Below, piece after piece: positions 7,727 to 16,381 of a stretch of DNA of 33,876 nucleotides. Source of the stretch: Thiocapsa sp. (GTDB lineage Bacteria > Pseudomonadota > Gammaproteobacteria > Chromatiales > Chromatiaceae); the NCBI RefSeq assembly GCF_011390875.1, contig NZ_JAABRP010000034.1:1-33876 (forward strand), in the 5' to 3' direction. The position numbers were made by a program, and so were the translations under genes. Below the pieces are notes generated by a model. It was not told the DNA's origin and did not search any database. It saw only the letters and a list, made by a program, of their open reading frames with translations. The first letter of the stretch is position 1, and each line of letters starts with the position of its first letter.

Positions 7727-8629
7727 TCACTCGTCCTCGAGCAGCGTCTGCACTTCGTCGGCGATCTCCTCCGCGTAGAGATCGCGGAAGAAGTGATCGG
7801 CGCCGTCGAGCACGATCAGGTTGACGCGCTCGCCGTCCGCCATGGGTTGCACCGCCTCGACCAGTCCTTCGATGACATCGTCTTCACTGCCGGCCACCAC
7901 GAGAACCGGCGCCTTGATGTCGGGGATCAGACTCGGGGTATCCATGCGGGGATCGGGCGCGTGATAGGACAGGAAGGCCGCAGCGGTCGCCGAGGTCTCC
8001 GCGCAATAGATAAAGTCCACCGGCTCGAGCATCTCGGCGCCGCGCCCTTCCGAATCGAGCAGACGCGCCCGCTCGATCTGGGGCTCCAGCGCCTTGCCGA
8101 AGCGCTTGTCGTAATCCTGCACCGCGGCGGTTTCGCTCCAGGTCTGCGGGGCGATCAGGATCACGGCGTCGAGCGGGGCGTCCGGGTGCTCGGCCGCGAA
8201 ACGGGCCGACTGATTGCCGCCGCGCGAATGTCCCAACAGGGCCACCTCTTCCACGCCTTGACTCTTCAGCCAGCCAAGCCAAGCGCCGATCTCGCCGACC
8301 GCGTCGGTGTGCAGGTGGGTATGGGGCACGGCGCAGTCATACATGCCGCTGCGGTTGTCGAGACCGAGACTCAGGGTCATGGAGAGCGAGCTGATTCCGC
8401 GTTCCTGCAAGGCCGATTGCAGGGTCTGCATGATCTCCATGCCGCCGTGGGCCAGTGTGCCGTGGGTCATGAGGACCACCGGGCCCTGTTGCCAATCGGC
8501 GCCGCTCGTCTCCAGGTTGGCGTTCAGGACGAGGCCTCGGTCGGTCAGGGTGACCTCTTCGGCAGCAGCGGTCCCGGCCGCAAACGCCATGGCGAGCGCG
8601 AGTCCGGCGCTTTGAATGCGATGGTTCAT
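7727..8629 (-). CDS. Exported alpha/beta hydrolase
   Basis: 300 residues with a clear Sec signal peptide (MNHRIQSAGLALAMAFAAG, then cleavage near TAAA-EE at about residue 23). The mature part is an alpha/beta hydrolase: the oxyanion-side motif is LMTHGTLAHGG, the nucleophile elbow is GHSRGG (S135), the acid is probably the Asp in GSEDDVIEG, and the histidine is in DGADHFF. It resembles periplasmic or secreted esterase/DUF3530-like hydrolases; the substrate cannot be read from sequence. A GGAG box eight bases before ATG 8629 supports the start. It lies 40 bp downstream of the PLP-enzyme gene on the same strand, so the two may be co-transcribed. Confidence 0.85.
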   Translation of the reverse strand: MNHRIQSAGLALAMAFAAGTAAAEEVTLTDRGLVLNANLETSGADWQQGPVVLMTHGTLAHGGMEIMQTLQSALQERGISSLSMTLSLGLDNRSGMYDCAVPHTHLHTDAVGEIGAWLGWLKSQGVEEVALLGHSRGGNQSARFAAEHPDAPLDAVILIAPQTWSETAAVQDYDKRFGKALEPQIERARLLDSEGRGAEMLEPVDFIYCAETSATAAAFLSYHAPDPRMDTPSLIPDIKAPVLVVAGSEDDVIEGLVEAVQPMADGERVNLIVLDGADHFFRDLYAEEIADEVQTLLEDE

Positions 8630-8669
8630 GCGTTGGTCTCCGTGGGGTTGATGAATCGGTTGGGTCGGG

Positions 8670-9842
8670 TCAGCCGAGCGCTTGGTGCAGATCGGCGATC
8701 AGGTCCTCGGCGTCCTCCAATCCGATGGAGAGTCGCAGCATCGCGTCTGAAATGCCACGTCTGGCGCGCTCCTCGGGCCTCAGTCCATGATGGGTCGTGG
8801 TGCAGGGTTGCGTCACCAGGCTCTCGACCCCGCCGAGGCTGGGGGCGAGCGCGAACAGCTCGAGGCGATCGGCCACCGCGGTGGCCGCCGCGCCGTCGCC
8901 GGCGATCTCGATGGTCAGCATCCCCCCGAATCCGCTCATCTGCCGCGCCGCGAGGGCATGGCCGGGACAGGACGCAAGGCCCGGAAAGAGGACGCGGGCG
9001 ACCCGCGGATGAGCCTCCATCGCCCTGGCGACAACCAGGGCGGATGCCGACTGTTGCTTCACCCGCACCACCAGGCTGCGCAGACTGCGCGCCAGCAGGG
9101 CGGCCGTCTCGGGTGCGGGCATCTGTCCGAGGTTCTTGCGCCAGTTCCATACGGGATCCAACAGGGCCCGAGCGCCCATCAGGGCACCGGCGGTCAGATC
9201 GCTGTGTCCGCCCAGATATTTGGTCGCGCTGTGCACGACCAAATCGGCGCCGAGCGCCAGCGGCTGCTGATTGACCGGCGAGGCGAAGGTGTTGTCGACG
9301 ACGAGCAGAGCGCCCCGGGAATGGACCTGCTCGGCCAAGGCGGCGATGTCGAAGACCTCCAGGGCCGGGTTGGTGGGCGTTTCGAGGAAGACCAGACGGG
9401 CGCCCTCGGCGAGGAGTCCGTCGAGCTGCTCGAGCTCATGGCCGAGCAGGAGATGGGTCGGGATGCCGAGCAGCGGCAGTTGCTGACCGATCAGCTCCAG
9501 GGTGCCGCCGTAGGCATCCCCGATACAGACGATGCCCTCGCGCCCGTGAGCGAAGAAGAGTGCGGACTCCGCCGCCATGCCGGATGAAAAGGCCAACGCG
9601 GCCTCGGCCCCCTCCAAGGCCGCCAGCTTCTCCTCCAAGGCGAGGATGCTGGGGTTCAGCCCGTAGCGCGTATAGAGGCTTCCGGCAACGCGTCCCTCGA
9701 CCACATCGAGCAGTGCGGCGGTCGAGGGAAAGGCGAAGGTCGTGGTGGTATAGATCGGCGTGTGGGGGCTGCCGTGCGGATCGGTGCGCTCGCCGGCATG
9801 GACGCAGCGGGTGGCCAGGCTGATCTGGGTGGGTTCGGACAT
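8670..9842 (-). CDS. Transsulfuration PLP enzyme (cystathionine gamma-synthase/lyase type)
   Basis: 390 residues of the Cys/Met-metabolism PLP family, full length. Visible motifs are TRCVHAGERTDPHGS at the N-terminus, YTRYGLNPS, FSSGMAAESAL (phosphate-binding region), ETPTNPALEVFDI, VVDNTFASP and the cofactor lysine in SATKYLGGHSDLTAG (K208). Members act as cystathionine gamma-synthase, beta- or gamma-lyase or O-acylhomoserine sulfhydrylase, and sequence reading alone does not separate these, so I give no gene symbol. The start ATG at 9842 has a GAGAG box close upstream and directly follows a truncated DsrE-like gene. The sulfur context fits cysteine/methionine interconversion or sulfide release. 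Confidence 0.9.
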   Translation of the reverse strand: MSEPTQISLATRCVHAGERTDPHGSPHTPIYTTTTFAFPSTAALLDVVEGRVAGSLYTRYGLNPSILALEEKLAALEGAEAALAFSSGMAAESALFFAHGREGIVCIGDAYGGTLELIGQQLPLLGIPTHLLLGHELEQLDGLLAEGARLVFLETPTNPALEVFDIAALAEQVHSRGALLVVDNTFASPVNQQPLALGADLVVHSATKYLGGHSDLTAGALMGARALLDPVWNWRKNLGQMPAPETAALLARSLRSLVVRVKQQSASALVVARAMEAHPRVARVLFPGLASCPGHALAARQMSGFGGMLTIEIAGDGAAATAVADRLELFALAPSLGGVESLVTQPCTTTHHGLRPEERARRGISDAMLRLSIGLEDAEDLIADLHQALG

Positions 9843-9880
9843 GGGCTCTCTCGTTGGGGTGTCGGGATCGGTCGAGGCGC

Positions 9881-10009
9881 GGCATCGGCCATGAGAAAGA
9901 CGGTGACATGGGCGTCCTTCCCGGCGAGTGACTTGGCGAGGCGCAAGCCGTTGAAGCTGCGCTCGGTGCCGTAGGGCGGATCGTTGAGGATAAACAGAAC
10001 CTCGGACAT
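9881..10009 (-). pseudogene. DsrE-family sulfur relay protein, N-terminal fragment
   Basis: The first ~43 residues are a good match to the start of small DsrE/DsrF-like proteins: MSEVLFILNDPPYGTERSFN, then GLRLAKSLAGKDAHVTVFLMADA. A perfect AGGAG box lies seven bases upstream of ATG 10009. Full-length relatives are ~110-120 residues and carry a conserved cysteine further on. Here homology ends at about 9881 and the frame runs on into low-complexity proline- and arginine-rich sequence antisense or out of frame with the downstream PLP-enzyme gene. The 3' part has been deleted, joining the DsrE leader to that gene. The surviving promoter and leader may now drive the PLP enzyme. Confidence 0.72.
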
Positions 10010-10151
10010 GGGTTACTCCTGTCGCGACGTTGCGGTGTCCGGGCAGACGGGTGTCTGCGCGGGCGATGGATGGTTCCGGAGCCGGATACGGCGGGAGGGC
10101 GAGTGCCGCGTCGGGTCCGAGCGCGATCGAACCGGCTTGCGACCGTTCTGC

Positions 10152-11018
10152 TCAGGGCCGCGTATCCGGCGGTGAATCCTCCCAGCGCCGCCGATTGATC
10201 GCATAGTCGGTCACCTGTCCGATGAAGGGCAGCACCAGCATCCCGTCGAGCCGATCGACCCGGCGCGGATCGCGGTGGTCGCGAATCCCGATGGTCATGC
10301 CCTCGTGCCCGGCCCGCGGCTGGTCACGGTAGGTGCCGAGCAGGCGATCCCACCAGGACAAGTTGAAGCCGAAATTGGAGTTGGTCTCGTCGTCCTCGAT
10401 CGAGTGATGGACGCGATGCATGTCGGGTGTCACCACGAACCAACGCAAGACGCGGTCGACACCGAGCGGAAGACGCACGTTGGCATGGTTGAACATGGCC
10501 ATGCCGTTGAGGATCACCTCGAAGAGGATGACGGCCACCACCGGCGGGCCGAGTGCGGCGATGGCCGCGAACTTGATCAGCATCGACAGCACGATCTCGA
10601 TCGGGTGAAAGCGCGCGCCGGTGGTCAGGTCGTAGTCCAGGTCGGCGTGATGGACCCGATGCAGCCGCCACAGCGCGGGCACGGCATGGAACAGCACGTG
10701 CTGCACCCAGACGACGAAGTCGAGCACGACCACGGCGAGGAGCACCGCCAGCCAGCCCGGTATGTCGATCGCATTGAGCAACCCCCAGCCCTGCGCACTC
10801 GTAAACACGGCCATTCCGACCGCGGCGGCCGGAAACAGGATGCGCAGCACGACCGTGTTCAAGACGACCAGTCCGAGGTTGCTGGTCCAGCGTTGCAGTC
10901 GGGTCAAGGCCCGGGCGCGGCGCGGGGCGCGAACCTCCCAGATCGCCATGAGCGCGAAGATGCCGAAGAAGAACGCGAGACGGATCGTCGCCTCGTGGGT
11001 CTGGATAAAGCTGTCCAA
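10152..11018 (-). CDS. Sterol desaturase/fatty acid hydroxylase family membrane protein
   Basis: An integral membrane di-iron enzyme of the fatty-acid hydroxylase superfamily, 288 residues if started at TTG 11018. I prefer that start because a GGAGG box lies eight bases upstream; the frame extends 23 codons further to 11087 but lacks a site there. Four or so membrane helices surround the histidine clusters HVLFH, HRVHHADLD, HANV and HRVHHSIEDD, which ligate the di-iron centre. The C-terminal GFNLSWWDRLLGTYRDQPRAGH is typical of the family. Members oxidise sterols, fatty acids or carotenoids; the substrate is not clear here. No operon partner is evident. Confidence 0.88.
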   Translation of the reverse strand: MDSFIQTHEATIRLAFFFGIFALMAIWEVRAPRRARALTRLQRWTSNLGLVVLNTVVLRILFPAAAVGMAVFTSAQGWGLLNAIDIPGWLAVLLAVVVLDFVVWVQHVLFHAVPALWRLHRVHHADLDYDLTTGARFHPIEIVLSMLIKFAAIAALGPPVVAVILFEVILNGMAMFNHANVRLPLGVDRVLRWFVVTPDMHRVHHSIEDDETNSNFGFNLSWWDRLLGTYRDQPRAGHEGMTIGIRDHRDPRRVDRLDGMLVLPFIGQVTDYAINRRRWEDSPPDTRP

Positions 11019-11311
11019 GGGGTGTGCCTCCGACTGCCGGGATGGCTTGGTGAGATTGATACTGGCAGATCGGCGGCCCACTATCAACCGATACGTTGAA
11101 TGTTTTTTCGCCTACAGATTCAGCGGGATTTTCCGGTCTCGGGATCAATCTCGGCGGCACGTTCGTGTGTCGCTCGCCGGCGATCGAGGTCGAGACCGAT
11201 GAAGGCCGCGTATTGCTTCGCAGGCCCGAGCCTTGAAGCATCTGAACCACCGAGTGCTAAGCTGGATACTGTCATCAAGACCCTCACCAGCCGATTTGCG
11301 AGCAACACCTG

Positions 11312-11561
11312 ATGGAAGCACAACGCACCATCGACGACCTGCTGGCCTGGCGCGGCGACGAGCACGTCGAGCTGATCGACGGCGAGATCGTGCAGCGTCG
11401 CACCCGAGGACCGGGCGCTGATCGCCTATGCCCTGGATGACGGCGGATACCGAGCCGTGTTCACGGCCGAAGGCCCGGACGAGACCTCGGCCAAGATTCG
11501 CATCCCGCCGTTCGAAGCGATCGAGATCGACTTGGGCCTCCTGTTCGGCGACCCGGAATAA
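11312..11561 (+). pseudogene. Uma2-family endonuclease, internally deleted
   Basis: The first ~29 codons read like a Uma2 N-terminus (TIDDLLAWRGDEHVELIDGEIV). After the codons for QRRTRG the homology shifts to a second frame that encodes a Uma2-type C-terminus (AKIRIPPFEAIEIDLGLLFG, then stop at 11561). The middle of the protein, with the PD-(D/E)xK active site, is missing, so a deletion of roughly 90-100 codons with a frameshift has killed the gene. It precedes an intact gene of the same family. Confidence 0.65.
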
Positions 11562-11702
11562 AGCGGCAACCTCTGCTTCGATTCCGGTTTTAACCTCAAC
11601 CCATTGGAAGCCGTCCGCGTCCGTGGCACGCATCAAGTCGAGCGCTGCCGGGTCTATAATCGGGCCAGCACCATCCGCCGCAACGATTCACAGGAGGCCG
11701 TG

Positions 11703-12281
11703 ATGTCCGCTGCTCCCCAACCACGTCTTTCGTTCGACGACTGGCTCGCCATCGAGCGGACTGCGACCGACCAACGCAGCGAATACCTTGCCGGCGAGGT
11801 CTTTGCGATGGCCGGCGGCACCGAGGAGCACAATCTCATCGTTGCCAACATGGTCCGCGAGCTCGGCAACCAGCTCAAGAATAGACCCTGCCGCGTCTAC
11901 CCGAGCGACATGAAGGTCCATATCGCCGCCGACGACGTAGGCGCCTACCCGGACGTGATGGTGATCTGCGGCGAGCGTCGGTTCCACGACGGCCGGCGCG
12001 ACGTCGTCACCAATCCGGTCATGATCGTCGAGGTCTTGTCCGACTCCACCGAGGCATTCGATCGCGGCGACAAGTTCCGACACTATCGAAACCTCCAAAG
12101 CCTGCAGGCCTACCTGCTGCTGTCGCAATATCGGATGCAGGCGGAGCTGTTCCTCCGCCAGCCGGACGGGACATGGAGTCTGAGCAGCTACCAGGATCCG
12201 TCGGAAACGATTCCGCTACGCATCGTCGAGGCCGAGCTGTCCCTGGCCGAGGTCTACGATAAGGTCGAGCTGTCGCGGTAG
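11703..12281 (+). CDS. Uma2-family putative endonuclease
   Basis: 192 residues, the usual Uma2 (DUF820) length. Visible motifs are LSFDDWLAIERTATDQRSEY, LAGEVFAMAGGTEEHNLI (the substrate-side E and AM-GGT), VHIAADDVGAYPDVMVICG (catalytic D), and NPVMIVEVLSDST, with E-x-L of the PD-(D/E)xK-like site. GGAGG lies just upstream of ATG 11703. Uma2 proteins are widespread, often multicopy in cyanobacteria and purple bacteria, and their biological role is largely unknown; a nuclease fold is established for the family. It is an isolated gene following a degenerate paralogue. Confidence 0.85.
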   Translation: MSAAPQPRLSFDDWLAIERTATDQRSEYLAGEVFAMAGGTEEHNLIVANMVRELGNQLKNRPCRVYPSDMKVHIAADDVGAYPDVMVICGERRFHDGRRDVVTNPVMIVEVLSDSTEAFDRGDKFRHYRNLQSLQAYLLLSQYRMQAELFLRQPDGTWSLSSYQDPSETIPLRIVEAELSLAEVYDKVELSR

Positions 12282-12399
12282 CCGTCACTGAATGCGTGGA
12301 GCTGCAATGCTGCCTTGCCGTGAACGGTCGGCATCGAGCCATTTCCGGCGGCGACTTGGCGATTAGACATTCAGCGTACCTTTACGCCGAGGCACACCC

Positions 12400-14853
12400 A
12401 TGAACCGCCTGCTCGTCGGTCTTGCCCTGCTGCTCTACCTCACCACGGCGGCGGTTGTCGGCTTCGGTGCCGAGGTCCACGACCGCGCGCATGCACCAGC
12501 AGACACCTCGACAACCTACCCGCCCGAGCTGCAACGCCGGCTGACGGCGGCGCTCGCGGCCAAGGGACCGGACTATCGCCCGCGCACCGAGCACCTGCTC
12601 CCCGATGGCCGGCCTCGCTACACCAACCGCCTGATCCTGGAGGATTCGCCCTATCTGATCCAGCACGCCCACAATCCGGTGGACTGGTATGCCTGGGGGC
12701 CGGAGGCGTTCGAGCGCGCCCACCGCGAGAACAAGCCGGTGTTCCTCTCCATCGGTTACTCGACCTGCCACTGGTGCCATGTGATGGAGCGCGAGAGCTT
12801 CGAGGACCGCGCCATCGCTGAGCTTCTGAACACGCATTTCGTGGCGATCAAGGTCGATCGGGAAGTCCGCCCCGACATCGACCAGGTGTACATGACCGCC
12901 GTGCAACTGCTCACCGGCAGCGGCGGTTGGCCCATGTCGAGCATCCTCACACCCCAAGGCGAGACCGTCGTCGCCGGGACCTACTTCCCGCCCGACGAAT
13001 TCAGCTCGCTGCTGCAACGCGCCAACGCCCTTTGGCAAGAGCAGCCGGAGCAGATGCGCGCCCGGGCGGCCGAGATCGCCCGCGCCGTTGCCGAGGCCCT
13101 CGCCGCCGAAGCACAAGCCGCCGAGCTCGGAGACCGGATCGTCGACCAGGCCGTCGCGAGTCTGCTTGAGCAGCATGACGAGCTGCAAGGCGGGTTTGGC
13201 GATGCTCCCAAGTTCCCGCAGCAGCCGCGGCTCGCGCTGTTGCTCGATCAGGCGCTGCGCCGGGACGATCAAGCCGCGCTGACGGCGGCCGTCTTCACGC
13301 TGCAGAGCATGGCGCGCGGCGGCATTCACGATCAAGTCGGCGGCGGCTTTCATCGCTACGCGATCGACAACGACTGGCTGGTGCCCCACTTCGAGAAGAT
13401 GCTCCACGACCAGGCGCAGCTCGCGCGCCTGTATCTGACCGGCTGGCGTCTGACCGGCGACCCGGCGCTGGCGCGTGTTGCCCGGCGCACGCTGGACTTC
13501 GTGCTGCGCGATCTGACCTCCCCGGCGGGCGGTTTCTACTCCGCCACCGACGCCGACAGCGAGGGCGAAGAAGGGCTGTTCTTCCTCTGGACGCCCGCGG
13601 AGCTGAGGTCCGCGCTGTCGCCCGAGGACGCCGAGCTCGCCATCGCCCTCTACGGGGTGACCGAATCGGGCAACTTCGAGGGGCGGAACATCCTGCATCT
13701 GCCGATCGCGCCGGTGAAGTTCGCCGCCGCCCGCGGCTTGACCCCGGCAGCGTTGTTGAAGCGCTTGGACGCCATCAATCAGCGCCTCTACCGGCACCGC
13801 GAAGGGCGCCCGCATCCGCATCGCGACGAGAAGATTCTGACCGCTTGGAACGGCATGATGATCACCGCCCTCGCCGAGGCCGCCGATGCCTTGGACGAGC
13901 CGCGCTACCTGACGGCTGCCCAACGCGCCGCGGAGCTGCTTTGGAGCGAGCTGCGAACGGCGCCGGGTCGGATCAATCGCGTCTATCTCGACGGACGCGC
14001 CGCGCAACCCGGACTGCTCGAGGACTACGCCTTTCTCGGACAGGCCATGATTGCGCTCTTTGACGCCACCGGCGAGCAGCGCTGGTTGACGCGGGCCCGC
14101 GAGATGGCCGATGCGCTTTGGGAGCGCTTTGCCGATCACGACGAAGGCGGTCTGTTCATGGGCGAGCCCGCCGAAGCGACGCTGCTGATGACGCGGCCGA
14201 AGGACGTCACCGACGGTGTCATGCCGTCCGCCACCTCGGCGGCACTGCAGCTTCTGGCGGAGCTGGCCCGGCGCACCGATGAGCTCGCTTACGAGCGGCA
14301 CGCGACGGGACTGTTGGCGAGCACATCGGGCCTGATCGCGCGGGTCCCGAGCGCCTTCCCGTCGTTGCTGACGGCGCTGAGCCTGATGCGCGACGGCGAC
14401 ACTGGGCGCGTGCAATACGCGGCGCTCGGCGCCGTACGCGCCGACGCCCACGTCAACGCCGAGACCGGAAAGGGCGACGACGGCAGCGCAAACCTGGTGA
14501 TCGAGCTGACCATGCGACCGGGCTGGCACATCAATGCCCATCGACCGCTGCAGGACGCGCTCATCGGGACGACCCTGCGCATGCGCGGGGACAGTGCGGA
14601 CTGGCAGATGGCGGCGCCGGCCTACCCGAACGCGGAGGTCCTCCGACTCGGCTTCCAGCGCGAGCCGCTGGCGGTCTACCAAGGCCGGGTCCAGATCGAC
14701 GCGACGCTTGAGCCAAACCCGCAACAGCGGGCCGATACCACCGAGGATCCAAGCGCGTGGCTACCCTTCGAGCTGCGTCTGCAAGCCTGCAACGACGCCA
14801 TCTGCCTGGCCCCGGAGACCCTGGTCCTGCAGGTCCCGCTGCCTGCCCGCTGA
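12400..14853 (+). CDS. DUF255 thioredoxin-domain protein with C-terminal DsbD-like domain
   Basis: 817 residues. An N-terminal hydrophobic stretch ([20 protein letters not shown]) is a signal peptide or anchor. Residues ~75-240 form the DUF255 thioredoxin-like domain, with [15 protein letters not shown], the CxxC motif in STCHWCHVM (C123, C126) and GSGGWPMS. Residues ~260-660 are the (alpha/alpha)6-barrel-like region of the YyaL/SPATA20 family ([47 protein letters not shown]). The last ~130 residues resemble the N-terminal domain of DsbD ([34 protein letters not shown]), with a C-x4-C pair. YyaL proteins usually lack the signal and the DsbD-like tail, so this is an exported fusion likely to act in periplasmic thiol chemistry. 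It faces the TlpA gene at 14972 tail to tail. Confidence 0.9.
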   Translation: MNRLLVGLALLLYLTTAAVVGFGAEVHDRAHAPADTSTTYPPELQRRLTAALAAKGPDYRPRTEHLLPDGRPRYTNRLILEDSPYLIQHAHNPVDWYAWGPEAFERAHRENKPVFLSIGYSTCHWCHVMERESFEDRAIAELLNTHFVAIKVDREVRPDIDQVYMTAVQLLTGSGGWPMSSILTPQGETVVAGTYFPPDEFSSLLQRANALWQEQPEQMRARAAEIARAVAEALAAEAQAAELGDRIVDQAVASLLEQHDELQGGFGDAPKFPQQPRLALLLDQALRRDDQAALTAAVFTLQSMARGGIHDQVGGGFHRYAIDNDWLVPHFEKMLHDQAQLARLYLTGWRLTGDPALARVARRTLDFVLRDLTSPAGGFYSATDADSEGEEGLFFLWTPAELRSALSPEDAELAIALYGVTESGNFEGRNILHLPIAPVKFAAARGLTPAALLKRLDAINQRLYRHREGRPHPHRDEKILTAWNGMMITALAEAADALDEPRYLTAAQRAAELLWSELRTAPGRINRVYLDGRAAQPGLLEDYAFLGQAMIALFDATGEQRWLTRAREMADALWERFADHDEGGLFMGEPAEATLLMTRPKDVTDGVMPSATSAALQLLAELARRTDELAYERHATGLLASTSGLIARVPSAFPSLLTALSLMRDGDTGRVQYAALGAVRADAHVNAETGKGDDGSANLVIELTMRPGWHINAHRPLQDALIGTTLRMRGDSADWQMAAPAYPNAEVLRLGFQREPLAVYQGRVQIDATLEPNPQQRADTTEDPSAWLPFELRLQACNDAICLAPETLVLQVPLPAR

Positions 14854-14971
14854 ATCAGCCGCTTCGGCAAGGACCGAGGTTTTCGTTTTTCCAATCCCCG
14901 CTCCCGCAAAGCCTCAAGCGAACCACGGTTACCTTGTCGGTCGTCGAACCGAGGGTCGTCGCGGGACGCCG

Positions 14972-15547
14972 TCAAGGCTTCGGCAGAAACGGCAGCAACT
15001 GCTCCACGGCCGCCGCGTCGTCGAACTCGGTCCCGCCGACGGCACGGATGATCACCCGGCCCTCCGGGTCGACCACGAAACTGGTGGGGAGGCCCTTCAC
15101 GCTCCAGTCCTGCGCGGCGCGCGAATCGGTGTCGAGCAGGAGCGGAAAGGTCGGCGCCGGATCCAGCTGACCGGTGAAGGCGAAGACGGTGTCCATGTCC
15201 TCGCCGACGTCCACGGCGAGGATCGTCAGGCCGCGCTCCTTGAACTGCTGATACAACCGCTCCATGGACGGCATCTCGCGACGGCAAGGCGGGCACCAGG
15301 TGGCCCAGAAGTTCACCAGGACCAACCGGCCTTTGAGGTCGGCGAGATCGTGCTCGACCCCGTCGATATCCTCCAGGCGCAGCGGCGGCGCCGGCGCGGG
15401 AGCCTCGATCACCGTGAGCCGGTGGCTCAGCGGCGGCAGATCGGTAGCGCCGCCTGTGCCGGCGGCTCCGAGGGTGCCGATGCAGAGGAGCAGGGCCGGC
15501 AAAACCGACAGGCCTGCGCGAATCCGGTCAATCGGTGCAACGCACAT
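14972..15547 (-). CDS. TlpA-family periplasmic thioredoxin
   Basis: 191 residues. The N-terminus has a hydrophobic export signal (AGLSVLPALLLCIGTLGAAG) with a cysteine at about residue 22 that may make it a lipoprotein or an anchored protein. The thioredoxin fold follows, with LVNFWATWCPPCRREMP, where WCPPC occupies residues 84-88, and the cis-proline loop KGLPTSFVVDPEG. Such proteins reduce or exchange disulfides in apocytochromes, copper proteins or other exported substrates. The start overlaps the end of the upstream gene by 20 bases, so the two are probably translationally coupled. Strong family call; specific partner unknown. Confidence 0.92.
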   Translation of the reverse strand: MCVAPIDRIRAGLSVLPALLLCIGTLGAAGTGGATDLPPLSHRLTVIEAPAPAPPLRLEDIDGVEHDLADLKGRLVLVNFWATWCPPCRREMPSMERLYQQFKERGLTILAVDVGEDMDTVFAFTGQLDPAPTFPLLLDTDSRAAQDWSVKGLPTSFVVDPEGRVIIRAVGGTEFDDAAAVEQLLPFLPKP

Positions 15548-16142
15548 CGTCGAGTCTCCCCTCGTAGGTTTGGTCCGCGATTCTCCAGCGGGCGATCAGA
15601 TCGAAGCGACTGCCGGGCGGCAGCCCCGTGGCCATCATGCCTTGATTCCACTCCCCGGGCGCATAGGATTGCTCGGAGGGGAACTGCGCCCAGCGGAAGG
15701 CGAGACGCGCCGAATCGGGCACGCCCCGCGCCGCCCATTGCGCCAGCCAGTCGTCCAACGGCGGAAGGGACCGGACCTCCTCGCTGTGTTGGACCTCCCA
15801 GTCGGACAGGCGAAAGTCGAGCGTGCCGGGCGCCGTGTCGTTGCGCAGCACGGTCATGTAGACGCATGCCTCGGCAAAGACATCCGCATCGGCCAGGTCG
15901 AAGCCGCGAGCGACATAGAAGGCGCGGACCTGGTCGGGCAGGAGCTGGGTGAGCGAGAGGCTCACGCCTTGAGCTTGGGTTTCGTAGGTGGCTGCGCCTG
16001 TTTCGGGATCGACGCGAACGGGCTCGGCGCTGATCGTGGGACCGACAAGGACAGCAACGACGGCGGCGGCCGCCGCGGCGTAAGGGACGGACAGGCGGCA
16101 GGAATGCGTACCGTTCGGACCGTTTTGAGGGATGAATCGCAC
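15528..16142 (-). CDS. Exported protein of unknown function, coupled to TlpA
   Basis: 204 residues, not recognised. An N-terminal signal sequence is visible (SVPYAAAAAAVVAVLVGP, then TISAEP). The mature part is strand-rich and acidic, with LPDQVRAFYVARGFDLADAD, ACVYMTVLRND, DWEVQHSEEVRSLPPLDDWL and a C-terminal ARWRIADQTYEGRLDDVRC. It has two cysteines in the mature part, one of them near the C-terminus. Its end overlaps the TlpA-family gene by 20 bases, so it may be the substrate or a structural partner of that thioredoxin. The 239-bp divergent gap to the ArsR-rhodanese gene probably holds promoters for both directions. Confidence 0.75.
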   Translation of the reverse strand: MRFIPQNGPNGTHSCRLSVPYAAAAAAVVAVLVGPTISAEPVRVDPETGAATYETQAQGVSLSLTQLLPDQVRAFYVARGFDLADADVFAEACVYMTVLRNDTAPGTLDFRLSDWEVQHSEEVRSLPPLDDWLAQWAARGVPDSARLAFRWAQFPSEQSYAPGEWNQGMMATGLPPGSRFDLIARWRIADQTYEGRLDDVRCTD

Positions 16143-16381
16143 AGGCTAACGCTCTCCGTATTCGGGCCGATCGGCTCGGTGTGTCTGCTGCGCGACCCGA
16201 CGGTGTACCCGGCGTCGGATCCGCCGGCGGGAGGCTCTGCGGCCGACCGAAAGAAGCTGGCGCCGCACCATCGCGGAGTCGTCCGTCGCCCCCATCGGCC
16301 GGCTGGAGCCTATACTGACCGCTCGCCGAACCTCGAACAACCCCGCCGTCGAGCCGTCATCTGCATCGGAGCACGTTGGAC

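Noticed and set aside
12382-14724. 780-codon minus-strand open frame
   Set aside because: Antisense to the DUF255-DsbD fusion gene; arginine- and glycine-rich with no domains, a product of high third-position GC.
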